64,000 bases of DNA from Zygnema circumcarinatum. Its lineage: Eukaryota > Streptophyta > Zygnematophyceae > Zygnematales > Zygnemataceae. The notes below the pieces were generated by a model. It did no database searches. It saw only the letters and a program-made list of their open reading frames with translations, and was not told the origin of the DNA. Shown here one piece after another: positions 23,201 through 34,175 of the stretch (the first letter of the stretch is position 1; every line of letters begins with the position of its first letter). Both the position numbers and the translations under genes were made by a program. The stretch lies in the NCBI GenBank assembly GCA_037447605.1, contig CM074806.1:2833400-2897399 (forward strand). The letters run 5' to 3'.

Positions 23201-23925
23201 GAGGGATCTCCCAACCCCGCTCTCAACTGCTCGCAGCTGAAACCTTTCCAGCAGGTGCACCTCTCCTCCGTACCTTGCAGGCAAACCACCTTCAGCAAGT
23301 GGTCACCTGTGTGCAGTTGTGCTGCTGAATGAGAACCACTTTCAACGCTTGGGGAGTGATCAATGCGGTGAACTTGTCTGACTCGCCGTTTGATTTGAGC
23401 AGTTGTGCATTGAAAGAGGGCAGCTGGTGTACGCGTACCTCTGCACCCGACCTTACACAGTGAAAGAGGGAGAGACCTGCACCTCCATTGTGAACAAGTA
23501 CATGCTGGGCAACTTCACCAAGTTCTATCGGCTGAATCCCGGAGTGTACTGCACCCGCCTGTCTATCACTGTTCTTGCCAAACCCTTCAACCAAAAGGTA
23601 TGCCCCTCCTTCCCTCTCAAACCTGAACCTCAGCTTCGCGGGATTGGCTGCTTACTGCCTGAATTGTTTGGAGCAGACCCCCATGGCCACGCTCTGAAAA
23701 AGGAATGCCCCTGTACAGGTGTGCCTGGAGGCAACCGATCTCGGAGCTGCTGCGAACTGCAAAGGGAACTCGTGCATCTTGAAAACGACATACACCTGCG
23801 CCTCCTTGAAGGCCTACTACCCCAAAAAGACTTTCAAGACTTACAACAAGGTGGCATGCAGTGCGAAAGCACTGAAGAAACTAAAGCTACTTTGCGTTGC
23901 CAAGAATATGAATTGCCCTCCCTGA
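14121..23925 (+). CDS. Secreted multidomain protein: 3x legume lectin, Pro-rich linkers, papain-like protease, 2x EGF-like, LysM array
   Basis: Seventeen exons give 1592 residues: 14121-14205, 15042-15794, 16612-17364, 17731-18282, 18525-19280, 19508-19576, 19690-19875, 20085-20317, 20518-20655, 20873-21092, 21262-21450, 21544-21687, 22551-22651, 22836-22925, 23147-23254, 23403-23597, 23719-23925. Every junction is GT-AG and every phase joins. Order: signal peptide (1-28), lectin 1 (29-279), lectin 2 (280-530), proline-rich linker (531-714), lectin 3 (715-966), short proline linker (967-989), C1A peptidase (990-1248), EGF-like 1 and 2 (1249-1359), LysM-like array (1360-1592). The parts suggest a wall or extracellular protein that binds glycans at both ends and cuts protein, perhaps in defence or wall remodelling; this is inference. 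I know of no described protein with this order. The alternative is two neighbouring genes, but shared frame and phase across the joins argue against it. The weakest call is the signal-peptide exon. Confidence 0.85.
15042..15794 (+). other. Legume-lectin domain 1 (single exon)
   Basis: One 753-nt exon with phase 1 at both ends encodes about 250 residues of the L-type (legume) lectin fold. [15 protein letters not shown] opens the domain. VEFDVHQD and DPDRNHVGL carry acidic and His residues at the spacing of the Mn/Ca site of concanavalin A (E, D, D in place of N, D, H). A conserved Cys cluster ([12 protein letters not shown]) near the end is shared with copies 2 and 3. Confidence 0.88.
15795..16230 (+). 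repeat. Pyrimidine-rich intron tract between lectin copies 1 and 2
   Basis: From about 15825 to 16220 the plus strand is almost entirely C and T, finishing in poly-T blocks with CC interruptions. Open frames here are only Ser/Leu/Pro/Phe low complexity and do not continue the protein. The next lectin exon begins at 16612. Confidence 0.7.
16612..17364 (+). other. Legume-lectin domain 2 (single exon)
   Basis: This exon is also 753 nt with phase 1 at both ends, exactly the length of copy 1. It begins [15 protein letters not shown] and keeps the metal-site residues in [11 protein letters not shown] and DPDSNHVGL and the Cys cluster [12 protein letters not shown]. Divergence from copy 1 is substantial, so the duplication is not recent. 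Confidence 0.88.
17731..18282 (+). other. Hydroxyproline-rich-type linker exon
   Basis: A 552-nt exon, phase 1 at both ends, reads as about 180 residues of nearly pure proline blocks with interspersed Ser and Arg ([17 protein letters not shown]). Such motifs are extensively hydroxylated and O-arabinosylated in extensins and in volvocine pherophorins. It separates lectin 2 from lectin 3 as a stiff, probably glycosylated rod. The acceptor CTGCAG at 17725-17730 and the donor after 18282 keep the frame. The opposite strand is an open Gly-rich frame that is only a shadow of the CCTCCC repeat. Confidence 0.75.
18525..19280 (+). other. Legume-lectin domain 3 (single exon)
   Basis: A 756-nt exon, phase 1 at both ends, begins [15 protein letters not shown] and keeps [20 protein letters not shown] and the Cys cluster [12 protein letters not shown]. 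It is the third copy of the same module, three nucleotides longer than the other two. Confidence 0.88.
19690..21092 (+). other. Papain-like (C1A) cysteine protease domain
   Basis: Four exons (19690-19875, 20085-20317, 20518-20655, 20873-21092) encode a C1A peptidase. The intron at 19876 splits the active site. After splicing the motif is NQGGCSTCW with Gln 1048 and catalytic Cys 1054. Catalytic His 1190 lies in [10 protein letters not shown] and Asn 1210 in [13 protein letters not shown]. The triad is complete, so the domain should be active. Only about 45 residues precede the mature start ([11 protein letters not shown]), and I see no I29/ERFNIN propeptide, which is unusual for this family. 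Confidence 0.92.
21262..21687 (+). other. Two EGF-like modules
   Basis: Two exons (21262-21450 and 21544-21687), each with phase 1 at both ends, encode [10 protein letters not shown]...[17 protein letters not shown] and [17 protein letters not shown]...[12 protein letters not shown]. The Cys pattern C-x-C with [11 protein letters not shown] in the second is typical of EGF-like modules. Placing them after a protease suggests a spacer or a protein-binding arm. Confidence 0.72.
22551..23925 (+). other. LysM-like C-terminal array
   Basis: Five exons (22551-22651, 22836-22925, 23147-23254, 23403-23597, 23719-23925) encode about 232 residues. [19 protein letters not shown] is a clear LysM start. 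[14 protein letters not shown] and [17 protein letters not shown] are a second and third, and [14 protein letters not shown] is a degenerate fourth. LysM domains bind chitin, peptidoglycan and related N-acetylglucosamine glycans. The protein ends at TGA 23923-23925 with no membrane anchor. Confidence 0.8.
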
Positions 23926-25206
23926 CGGCATACCTGCCCCTCAGCACATTTGCGACATTTATAACTTATTGCGATAAGGGTGTGACGAGAGTTGATAGCG
24001 ATTAATTTCCTTCGGCTTGCTAGTTTACTCTGGCTCCTATTTCACTATACTATCCCGTTCTATTTAATGGAGATCATCCCCTCCGCATTTAGTAATTTGT
24101 ATCACTTCCGAGCTGATGCATCGCTGGTAGCAAATAAGCAATTCCCAACTGAAGCGACAAGTTTTATGCAGGCACATAAAATGACAGGAATTACGATGGT
24201 TTTCGTGGGGCATAGATGCAAAACGCTTCGCCATATTAGGAAAGCGTATAATAAGCGGGCCGATTTTGAAATAAAGTACGCATTTCATTCTCTATCACTT
24301 CAAGGTTAAGCTCTGAACAAAGGTTTCGGTGTTCAACGTTGTGGCTTTCAAAATGTGCAAATGGTTTTAAAATAGAAACAGTAGGCCTGTCTAAAGATGC
24401 GGACCCCATCATGGTTTGTAACTTTGTACTGTGTGCAAAGTTTATTAGTCTGCTGCATGTAGACTTAAAATGTCAATTGACACTGAATTTTCATTGTTCT
24501 CGGAATTTTGCTTTTATGCCTTTTCAGTATGAGGGGCCCTTTTTTCTTTATTCTTCTACCGTAACAGACGATGCTTGCAAAGCAGAAAAAGAGATGGGCG
24601 GTGATTGGGCTCGTCTGGAGGCAGCAAAAAGGCAGGCAGGCAGCTCATGTTGCTGCTGTGCTCCTAAGCCAAAGGGAGATATAGAATGTCAGTGAAGAAC
24701 GCAACAGCATGCGCGCCCTCGTTTTCAGATTTATTAAGCGACAATGGAAGCAACACACCAAGCTCTCGTTTGCTGTGCACGTCTCCTCGATGTGATCATA
24801 ACGCTTGAAAAAGTTCATGTGAAATGTTAGAGTGCACAATTTTTACTGTACCTTTCTCCCACCCCAGCACTTCATAGTTTTGTACCATAACAGTCCTTGC
24901 TCGTCTGCCCTATTTCAGCGCCCCTCCCTGCAGTGATGCGCGCGACAAGCATGAAGAAGGCATGAAGCCATAAGTCGAGAAGGAGACTTCGAAAGCTGTG
25001 CTGCCCCCAGCATGCGATAGGCAGCTCTCGTCAAGTGCCATCATCGCCCCTCAGCGCGCACGCGCGCCTTCATTCATTCCTCGTCGGAAAATTCTTTCCT
25101 GCTGCAAGACGTGTTCTCCCTCCTCCCCTCTCCCGGGCGGGCAGTATCCCACACGCTCGTCGCTCAACAAGAGAGAGGGGGAGCAGGCTGGAGGCAGGCA
25201 GCTGAC
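23926..25206. other. Intergenic space, no gene seen
   Basis: About 1.3 kb between the lectin-protease stop and the next plus-strand start. It is AT-richer than its surroundings. A short frame ending AAKRQAGSSCCCCAPKPKGDIECQ at 24695 is probably chance. The last 250 bases should hold the promoter of the cytochrome b5 gene. Confidence 0.45.
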
Positions 25207-27258
25207 ATGTCTGAAGAGACCGATGGCTTCACATTTCAGAGGGTGAGAAGGCCACGTTTCATCAAGCTTTCTACTGAATGTTATGGCAAGCTGGCTGCTT
25301 GGAGTTATATTGCCGAGGTTCAAGCCTTACTCTGCACGGTGATATCAATGAAACGTTCTCGCAGAACCACACGGATTTGTGGAGCAAGGAAATAGCATAT
25401 TGTAGCCTGGGGGAAGTAACGTAAAGCTCGCCGTTTGGACCTCTTGGATATGCAGGTTGGAGAACTGGATGAGCCACTCTCACCCAAGTTAATACAGCCT
25501 CAGAAAAAATCTTCGTCTGTAGTTGCCTTCGAGTTAGTTGCATCATCAGGGGAAGGTGAGCCTTGTTCGGCCTTTCTGATCTTTCAAGGACAGTTTTTCC
25601 TTTAAGGCTGTCAACTCTACAATTCCGTCGCCCTTCAATTCTCCTCCGCCTCTATAGTTTAGGAATATGCTGCTGTAGCTATAGGTTGTACGGAGGAGGG
25701 AGCAAGTGAAAACGGAAGAGAGGCGAGAAGGGCCTGCAAACAGGAGAGGGCTAAAATGTTAACAGATTACAGCTGGGGGATCAGTCACAGCATGGCCTTG
25801 GGTGAACTCTACCATGATGTTTGGCCAAGTGGGTGCATAATGCCAAGGGAAAGGGGGTTGATCTGTGCTTTCGAACGGAGATTATTAAACACGAGAAATA
25901 TTTTTTAGCACAGCTCAAGCAATTATTTGCTTGGATTGCATCAAAGAAGTGTTCCTCAAGGACACAACAGACGATGCTGTTAACCATTGTTTTTGTTTAC
26001 GCAAGTGTAGTCAATAGAAGCAGGAGGGATCTGGTGGAATTTTTAGCACGAGACCATTAGCATGATGTCCTATTATGGTTCACAACAAGGCCTCGTGATG
26101 CTATGTCTCTGAATGGAGTTGATTGTGCTCTGCTGTTCGTTGCTGGTGAAAAATTGCTCTCATGGTCAATATTTGCTGTGTCTTTCATTCGATTGGCAGC
26201 AAGAGTAGCTTCCAAAGGGAACCCATCTGCTGCGGAGGCTCCTCTCTCCTTCCCTGCCAGTATTGGTGAGGTTGAAGGGAACGTTTCAGAGCGAGAGAGA
26301 CAGACAGTCATGGAGGATGAGGCTGTTCCCTCAGTTGCAGCAGGAAGGCGAGGAAAGGTCCCGTTGGAGAAGGGCTACAGCCAGGTGGATTGGCTTCGTG
26401 TCATGAATTCAGGTAGTCTCTGTAGGACTGCCTTTACTTAACACGTGAAGGTTGATTGAGGGTTTCTTGTTTTTCTATGTTTTGCACTTATTGGTTGCTT
26501 CAGTGTGGGTTTCAAGGTCCTACAAGGTCTTCTAGCGTATGTTTACCTAGGTTTGGATGGGACTTCTCCACTGGTCTCTTCTGCAGGTCTTAGTCTGGGC
26601 CCCAGAAGGAAAATAAAGATGGATGAAGTGAAGAAGCATCGCACTGAGCAGGACTGCTGGACAGTTCTCCATGGCCGCGTGTACAATATAGCTCCTTATC
26701 TTCGCTATCATCCTGGAGGTAGGTGATCATTATGCCAAAGCAAGGGAAATTTCCCTTGCTTTCCGTTCATAGTGGGCTTTAGGTTTCAGTGAACAAAGCT
26801 TTCCCCTGAAGTTTGCTTGAAGCCTCTGTGAGGCATCTCGTAACTTGTTTTGGTTACCCAATTTTTTCAGGTCCATGGAAACTCTGGAAGCTTTCGGAAT
26901 GTTGATGGCATTAGCGCGTAGTGGGAAAAATTGACTGCAGGAGTGGACATTCTAATGAAAGGAGCTGGCCGAGACTGCACAGCACTGTTCAGTATCCTTT
27001 TAATATCCCGTGGGTGTTCCATCATGTTGGTCTTTTGATGGGAGATGGCTCTCGAACGTCTTCCCGTAGCTTGACGTGTGTCTCTTCCAACTATTTAACC
27101 AAATCGCACAATCCCAAAGAAACCCGAGTTTATTTGAGCTGATGTTATCCTTCACTCAGTTCTCCCGGTATGCTGCAGACAAGTATCACGCATGGGTGAA
27201 TTTTGACTTTTTGCTTTCAAAATGCCTCATTGGTATCTTGGACGTGGAATCTGGTTAG
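25207..27258 (+). CDS. RLF: RLF-like cytochrome b5-domain protein
   Basis: Six exons (25207-25242, 25456-25555, 26200-26412, 26587-26718, 26941-26991, 27179-27258) give 203 residues with consistent phases. The C-terminal half is a cytochrome b5 heme-binding domain. [24 protein letters not shown] leads to heme ligand His in YHPGG, then the [16 protein letters not shown] segment, and the second ligand His in NKYHAWVN, ending [11 protein letters not shown]. This KYHAWVN ending is characteristic of REDUCED LATERAL ROOT FORMATION proteins (about 211 residues in Arabidopsis), which are cytosolic and lack the tail anchor of ordinary cytochrome b5. The N-terminal half is poorly conserved and its short first exon (12 codons) is the least certain part. 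Confidence 0.88.
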
Positions 27259-28376
27259 GACATGCAATGGAGCAGCAAAATGTAAGGACTTGTCTTCTAT
27301 AGCTCATGATTTCGTCTGCTTTATCAGTCATGTATGATCTTTTGGACTTCGGCCAAACTTGTAATGCCTCCATTTTTTAAGCTTCCAGAGAAGTTCGTTG
27401 ACTTTGAGGATTGAGACGTTTGTGACATTTATTCTTTGATTTCTTCATTGTTTTGTACTCTATACTCTCGACTTTCTAACTCTTGTCTTTCCGGTGTCAC
27501 AGGGTTTCTGTCTTCCCCCGAATAGCAGCCGCATTACAGTTTGCATCTGTACATATTTTTAAGAAGGCCTGTCACTTATGTGTGGCGGATGGTAAGAATA
27601 ACCTTTTTGACAATAGTAGCAGGATCGCATCCAACTTATCATTTTTTTTAGACCCCCTTTACATTATTAGACTAGTAGATTATGCTACGAGTGAGGAGAA
27701 CGCCAAGCAGTGCCAGTCGTGGCTGGGGATAGAACGGGAGGAGATGTTGAGACAATCAACAGTCATGAGAGGGCAAATGGATGCTTTTCAAGACGCGTGT
27801 CCGGATTGATGTCATTTATTCTCAAACTTTTCAGTATGAAGCCTTGAACACTTAGTGCATTGTGGTTTTGTTGCACTTCTTCTGAATGCATGACCTACCG
27901 CCTATACTTGGAGCCTTACGAAAGCTGGCTGTCGTCATGACACTCTCCTCATGCTTTCCCTCTCAAAGGCAAACCCACGCATCACTCGGCAAAAGGTCAC
28001 ATCCTGTACACGTCAAGAAACGATCTTTTCAAATGGCGCCAATGAGTTAGTTTGAATAATCGTTTTTTCTGAAAGCACAATACAAATGAGCGGCCAAAAA
28101 CTCCTGTTTTTCCTTAGCAGGCTTCGCTAAATAGCTCCAACTACAAAACGGAGGACCTGGTATGTACCGTGGCTCTATCTCCACTTCTCTCTAGCTCATA
28201 AAAAACATGCGCGCGCGCTCTAACTCGTGCAGAAAAGTGTGCAACTTTTGCACAAAGGCGCATAAACATACCACTTCTCGGCAAAACAGTGGCATGGATT
28301 TATTTCAAGAGCATAGACGAATTGAATGCCATCCAAAATGAAGAATTATCGTGACATGCCGTCAGCTTTTTCTCCT
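27259..28376. other. Convergent intergenic space, no gene seen
   Basis: About 1.1 kb between the 3' ends of the RLF-like gene (+) and TIM9 (-). An open plus-strand frame at 27483-27809 ends YATSEENAKQCQSWLG...DAFQDACPD; I cannot assign it and see no splice context, so I leave it uncalled. Confidence 0.45.
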
Positions 28377-29348
28377 TCAACTCTCGTCCGGAGTAGCAGC
28401 GCCCCCTTGAAGTTCTGCAAACCGCATGCTGACTCGTGTAGTGTGCTTCAAAAACTTTTCTGCACATCGCTTCACACAGGTCTCCTCTGCCTTGTCTAGA
28501 GTTCTTCTTCTGAAGCTTTCAATGCACTGATTGAAGCATTTCTCCACCAAAAAGTTGTACATCCTCAAGCTGCATCAAACCTCAGTCTTTGATTTCAGAG
28601 GAAGGTAGAAAACCCTCACTGTGACTTGATTCAACCACGGATTTTCTAATCTGAACACGTTCAGGTCTTGCCAAAGATGACGCAGCAATGGATGTATATC
28701 GCTTGACACATAAGTGCAATGTGCATAAAAGGAATGCCAATAATGCCAATTCATTTCCGACATAAAAGGAAGAAGTACTTCTGGGCTCGAAGAGTAAACG
28801 AAGGTTAAATGAGTAGGTTTGCGAAAACAAAATGCAGATCATCATTAATTTTCTCTTGAAGTTCCCCAGAACGTATTTTGGCATCAGTCTATAAATACGA
28901 GAATTGCAATCCGAAGCCGGGAGTGGCATCATCAAAATAGGTGATCTTCTGCGACGACAAAACTTGAATTGAACACCTTGTGGACCTTTCCTTGAGTATC
29001 AGGAGCACGGGCTTTTGCAAAGGAATGTGATTCTAATATTGTGCACTGTATCGTGAAAGAAAACCTAACGAAGATTGCTAAGGGAAGAAAGAGTATATGG
29101 ATGACACTGTGATGCTGCGTGCTCGCCTGCACATCCTTCCGAACCCAAAATGCACAACGCTTCCTTCAATTCTCTGTTCCCGTTTAAGATGTCGTGCACC
29201 AGGTTTTCGCTCCGACACGCACCAGCAAATCACCATCAAGCAGGCAAACAATGGAAACGAACCTGTCCTTCATCTGCATGGTCTCCATCATCTGGCCCAT
29301 CCTCTTGGCATCTTCCTCCGACAGACCATCAAAGTTGAGTCCTTCCAT
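28377..29348 (-). CDS. TIM9: Mitochondrial import chaperone TIM9
   Basis: Two exons (29348-29263 and 28569-28377) split by a 693-nt intron in phase 2 give 92 residues, the family length. MEGLNFDGLSEEDAKRM opens the protein. SLRMYNFLVEKCFNQC and ETCVKRCAEKF form the twin CX3C motifs of the small TIMs, and LKHTTRVSMRFAEL is typical of TIM9 rather than TIM8, 10 or 13. Small TIMs form a hexamer in the intermembrane space that escorts hydrophobic precursors to TIM22 and the SAM complex. Confidence 0.95.
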
Positions 29349-30453
29349 GGCGGCCCTGCAGAAACGTCAGCGACAGCAAATACAAAGCAGAGAGGGACAG
29401 AGAGTGAGAGAGAGCGCGCACGCGAGGGCTCGCGAGAGAGAGAGAGAGCGAGAAAGAGAGAAAAGTGTCCACTGAGGGCTTGCAGGGCGCAGAGCGGCCC
29501 TGATCTCAGGAGGGTATGGGAGGGGAGGGGGGGCGCAGGGCCGCCCTAACTCGTGGTTTCCAGCCGTCAGGGCCGGCGGCTCATCAGCTTCCATCATTCC
29601 CAAAAAAAAGTTCACATATGATACTGGTATTGAGAATTCGATGGGTAGAGGTGGCAGCTCGTTCCAGATTTCTTCCATTCTTTCTTGAATTTTCAAAAAA
29701 ACAAAAAAGGAACCCAAGTTCATGTTCGATATCGTATCCAAGCTCGATTGCCAACTCTTTCATTTGTTGTTCATTCATGTTACAGTGTTTGTGCCACGAA
29801 AGCATTGAGCGTTACGACTCATGCGGCTCAAGCTCAGTTGCGAATGTACTTTGTAGCAAAATTGCTATTGGTAAATTATTTGATACTCTGGTGTCTGTAC
29901 TGGGATAGTCATATCACAAGACGGCTTCAATGGTATTGAAAATCTCACAAACAAAGTTTAAAATATTGAAAATTATCACACAAAAAGATTGAACATCTTT
30001 CTACCTCAGTTTCCATCATATCCTGATCACCATCGCATAACTTCCCCCATCACCGGCAGCTGAAGGATTCAAACAAAAGCAGACTCACACAGAACACCCG
30101 CCGGCTGCACACTGATCATTCTCCGCCACATGCCAACCAAATGAATTCCTGGAGAGTGCAAGCCCGGTTGGACCAACACCAGTATGTCAGAAAACCGAGT
30201 TCCTTTACTTGAAGTCTTATAACAGCACACACCTTAGTTTTGAAAGGTATTCCATATTACACACTACAGACAATTGACTTTTTATAGCACACATCCTCAC
30301 CAAATACATGCACAACTCCTGCTAATTATCTTTGCCAAACCCTGCTGCAAAACCTATGTACAAATAACTGCAGCCCCACTACGCTGGGTCACATAATCCA
30401 CAGACACAAATGCACGTTACCAACTATTGGAAACGCCGATGTTCCTCTCAGCT
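29349..30453. other. Spacer between SERINC 3' end and TIM9 start
   Basis: About 1.1 kb. It holds a GA-rich simple-sequence patch (29395-29465) close to the TIM9 start and otherwise AT-rich sequence likely to be the SERINC 3' UTR near 30454. No gene is seen. Confidence 0.45.
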
Positions 30454-33159
30454 CTAGTAAAAATCGCGGTCCGGGAAGATGAGGGGAGCCACAAGGGACC
30501 AGCAGTAGAGCAGGGCTGTCACCCACTGGGAGGAAATTTTCACCCACACTGAAGGCCATCCCACATCAATGATGTCTTTGCCTTCCACTCCCACATCGCC
30601 CCATCCTGTGAGAAGCATCGCACTGTACATGGATGCGAGCGCAAAGATCACATGGAAGAAGGAATACACATATTTCACAGGCTTGTCCTTGGAAGTGCTG
30701 GGCATCTCCTCGTCGGAATCGGAATCCTCGCCAGAAACATCCTTCGATCGGATAAGAGGTTCCCCTGCATATGCTTGCGGCAAGAGAAAATGCTCAATTG
30801 AAATCTACACATAATCAAAATTGACCAGTGGAATCGCAACAAGCCAGTTTGCGCTTAAAAAACGTATGATCGGCAGCATCGCAAGCACAATGCTGAAAGC
30901 ACCAGCCTCAACAAAGGTCACCAGCCTTCAGGAAATGAAACACGGTGCCTTAGAAAAGTAGAGCTGAATGTCAGATAGGCTTACCACGAGTGGCCGCATC
31001 TGCTGAAGTCAGAATTGCTGTCGAAGAGCCCGCCTTTACAGCTGAATAGACTACTGAAAGCAATGTTGTGCAGAAGCCTATAGCCAAAGTCCCAGTAGAA
31101 ACAGCATTCAAATGTTCCGCCAAGCCATTGCATTCGTAGGTACGTGGCTCGCTGCTGAGAGCACTCCAGCAAAGATACGTGCAATACACTCCAATCACTG
31201 AAGCTGGAAGAAGACTGCCATTGACCTGCAGACGAGTAATCAGCAAAGCGGATCAGAATCTTTCAGCATGCATGAACTCCTGTTCCAAAAACGTTTGGAA
31301 TAACAAAACCCGCCCCGGAGATTTTGTGGCACCTCTGTTTCTAGATGGCAATTACACAGTGAAAGTCAAACCAATACATATTGAGAAACGGAAAGGGAAA
31401 TGATCATTGCGACAGAGTTTTACGCTGACGCCAAGCAAGCCTGATCATGCACTGAACATAAAGACCTTATGAAACGTCCACAGATCATTCGTCCAACAGT
31501 CCATACAGGCCGTATCTCAGCCCCCAAGCTCACTACCTTTCGTAGGGAGCTTGAAGTACTTAAACATGCTCATTGCTTCATATTAAATAAAAAAAACAGG
31601 GAAAGACAACCGTAAGCTTTTCTGCAACTTACCTATGGAGATATGGGTGGTCATGAACCTCGCCCAGGATAAATCTTACTAATTATGGCCTAGACCACTT
31701 TAGACCCTTGCATGTTAACGCAGGTATGATGAAAGCTGTTCAATATGCAGCAGTGAAAGAGAAAAGAATAATACCTCGGGATGGAGAGAAACTGTCGTGA
31801 AGCCTGCGATAACGAGCAGGGTGAAGGAGATGAAGAACGTATTGAGCTGACAATCGTGGCCTGAGGGCGTGAACCAGTGGAACATAAGAACTGCTCCGGC
31901 GATAACAGCCAGGAAGCATGCGATGGAAATAACCAGTAATGCAACGTACCTGCACGTCACCACAGGGGATGCCCAATTTCAAGAAGTAAGTTTTAAAGCG
32001 TAGAGACTGAACTGTTCAGTAGACAAACGGTGGCACACAGCACCAATGAGAAATAATTCCCTAAAGCAAGCGAAAGTGCGCCTCACCATTTCTGGTCATC
32101 TTTGGCCACCCATGCAGCGTTCCAATTGTAGGTAAAGTCCAACAAGATGACCATCTGAATGAGCAGGAAAATACCCGAACCAAAGCGAGCCACTTCACCT
32201 GCACAATGTAAAAAAAGCTCTCGGGGAAAAACCAGTGAGATGCCAACATCCGCCCTCTCCTTCCATCCTCTCTCTGCAACCTGTCTTCCACTCAGTTACC
32301 TTCACCTTCCCAAGCTTTAACGACAGGAATTACATCCTGTTCAGAAAGATGTGTCAGCAAGGTTTCACTTTCAAAACCTACAGAAACAAGATGCGCATCT
32401 TACCATAAATAGGGAAAACCTCGTTCGGCAGGAAAAAAGACAGCCCCATCAGAAGGGCCCAGATGATAAACTTCACCATCCACCCGCCATGATGCCAGCC
32501 GTCTCGAGGGTCCCTTTGATCCTTCACACCAATCATGAGCAGCGCAAAGCCGGCGAAAAACAAGAAATTTCCAAACGAGACTCGGAGAACAGCTTGAGTG
32601 CCAAACCATTCCTTGCTCGGCTTCAAATCGAATGTATCGATCCCTGCAAGCAGATGACATCAACTCAGACCAAGAGGCCTCCTTGACTTACGAGCTTTTA
32701 CTGGGGAAGAACATTTCAGATATAAAAAATGTTGTGTTAACACATGTATTGCTTCTACTTGATTCCCAAGGAATTGATTGAATTTAATCAATCAATTTGA
32801 ATTGAATTCATAGCGTCAATGATTCAGCATCGTCCTTTTTCAATGAATGAACATTGCAACATGGTCCTTCGGAAAGCTCCAGCACGCACTAAGCCAAAAA
32901 AATTGTCCAAAAAACTCCTTCCTAACATAACACAAGCCGCATCGGAAGTTCCAACAAACGTACAAGGAATTTTCTCCAGCAATGGCTCTGCAAAGTCCCG
33001 CAGACCCCATGCCAGCAGCAGAGAGAGCGTGAAGAGGCCGCAGTAGGCGATGCGCGCCGACTTGCGGGAGATGCCGCCAGCAATGCCCTTGCAGGCCTCG
33101 CAGGCGCAGGCGGCGCAGCAGGTCGCTGCGCAGCCCGCGAGAGAAGATGCAGCCCACAT
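30454..33159 (-). CDS. SERINC: SERINC (TMS1/TDE1) multispan membrane protein
   Basis: Six exons (33159-32964, 32643-32404, 32198-32087, 31949-31775, 31225-30985, 30764-30454) give 424 residues. The Cys-rich start MWAASSLAGCAATCCAAC, the SRKSARIAYCGLF segment, PSKEWFGTQAVLRVSFGNF, FTYNWNAAWVAKDDQKWY and the C-terminal GWPSVWVKISSQWVTALLY are diagnostic for serine-incorporator proteins. About ten hydrophobic helices are visible. An acidic Ser/Asp/Glu loop (SGEDSDSDEEMPSTSKD) near residue 340 is a likely phosphorylation site. The family sits in endomembranes and plasma membrane and has been linked to serine lipid synthesis and lipid scrambling. The acceptor of the last exon could be nine bases upstream, adding three residues. 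Confidence 0.95.
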
Positions 33160-33373
33160 GCTTCCTTCTTTCCTTCTTCCCTTCCTTCCTCCCCGGTCGC
33201 TGTGCGCTCCGCTCCGCCTGCCTTCCCGCCCTCCGCCTTCCTCCCGAGCGGGCCCGCGTTAGTTAGGGTTGGCGGGCCGGCCCGCTTTGGGGCAGGGCTG
33301 GCGCTTGGCGGCCGCCTGCCAAATTCCAATCCAAGAGTGGGCCAAGGCCACTCAAGTACAGTACGGTCGATGG

Positions 33374-33394
33374 GCATGCATGCATGCATGCATG
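33374..33394 (+). repeat. (TGCA)n block
   Basis: About five TGCA units form CATGCA RY cores upstream of SERINC, like those upstream of ERGIC3. Confidence 0.8.
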
Positions 33395-33485
33395 GAGTGG
33401 GGAGCATGGCCGACAGATGTTACACCATACATGAGCTGACTTTTGTAAACTCCGAGCAATTCCCTTAGGAGGATTTGTGAAGGTA

Positions 33486-33525
33486 GAAGGGAGAAGGGAG
33501 AAGGGAGAAGGGAGAAGGGAGAAGA
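33486..33525 (+). repeat. GGGAGAA heptamer repeat
   Basis: More than five perfect 7-nt GGGAGAA units in tandem. Confidence 0.85.
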
Positions 33526-34175
33526 GTGATCAGACTTCAGTGTCTGGTGTGAGAACATGCGATGTGGATGGGGCACATTTCATTGCTGTAGAAACGAACG
33601 ATGTGAAGTTCTGGAAGTGCTCCGCTACCCCACAGATGGCACCATGATCGAGGCACAATATGGCATTTCCTTCCAACTCATGGAAACCAAAGTCGGATTT
33701 GTAGACCACACGAGAGACGTTAAACAGAATGTACATTTAGTGTTGGGTGTGGGAAGGGCGTGCCCAACCTCCGCTTCTGATGCTGCTGTGGCAATGTGCG
33801 CACAGCGTGGCTGAGGGGTGCACCAAGACATTTCTACTGCGGCTCGCATTGCTAATATGCTCTGACGCAAGCACTGCCTCAGGAACCCTAATGTACAGAG
33901 CCATGCCAGCCAACGGCATGGGGCCTTATTGGGCTTACTAAGGAGAATGTCCTCCGCACCTCCTCATGGAAAGAAGGACTCCTTCCAGGTGCGCTCGAGT
34001 GAATAGAAATACTTACGTCAAACGCCTGCTAACTATGACGAGTAGAGTACCTACCGCGCTAAACATACCAAATAGCAAACAAATAGAGCTAATCCCATAC
34101 TAAGCGATCAAATCAACGAACTGTCATCCTTTGGCCTGGCCCTTGATATCAGTCCACGCGTCACACCCATCACGG

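Larger units (their letters stand above)
33160..34175. promoter_or_regulatory. SERINC promoter region and ABCF5 3' flank
   Basis: About 1 kb. It contains a TTAGGG telobox-like motif (near 33260), a (TGCA)n block at 33374-33394 and a GGGAGAA repeat at 33486-33525. Open frames at 33557-33941 do not resemble known proteins. Confidence 0.4.

Noticed and set aside
27483..27809. Possible small protein of 108 codons between RLF and TIM9
   Set aside because: No homologue recognised, no start context or splice partners; insufficient support.
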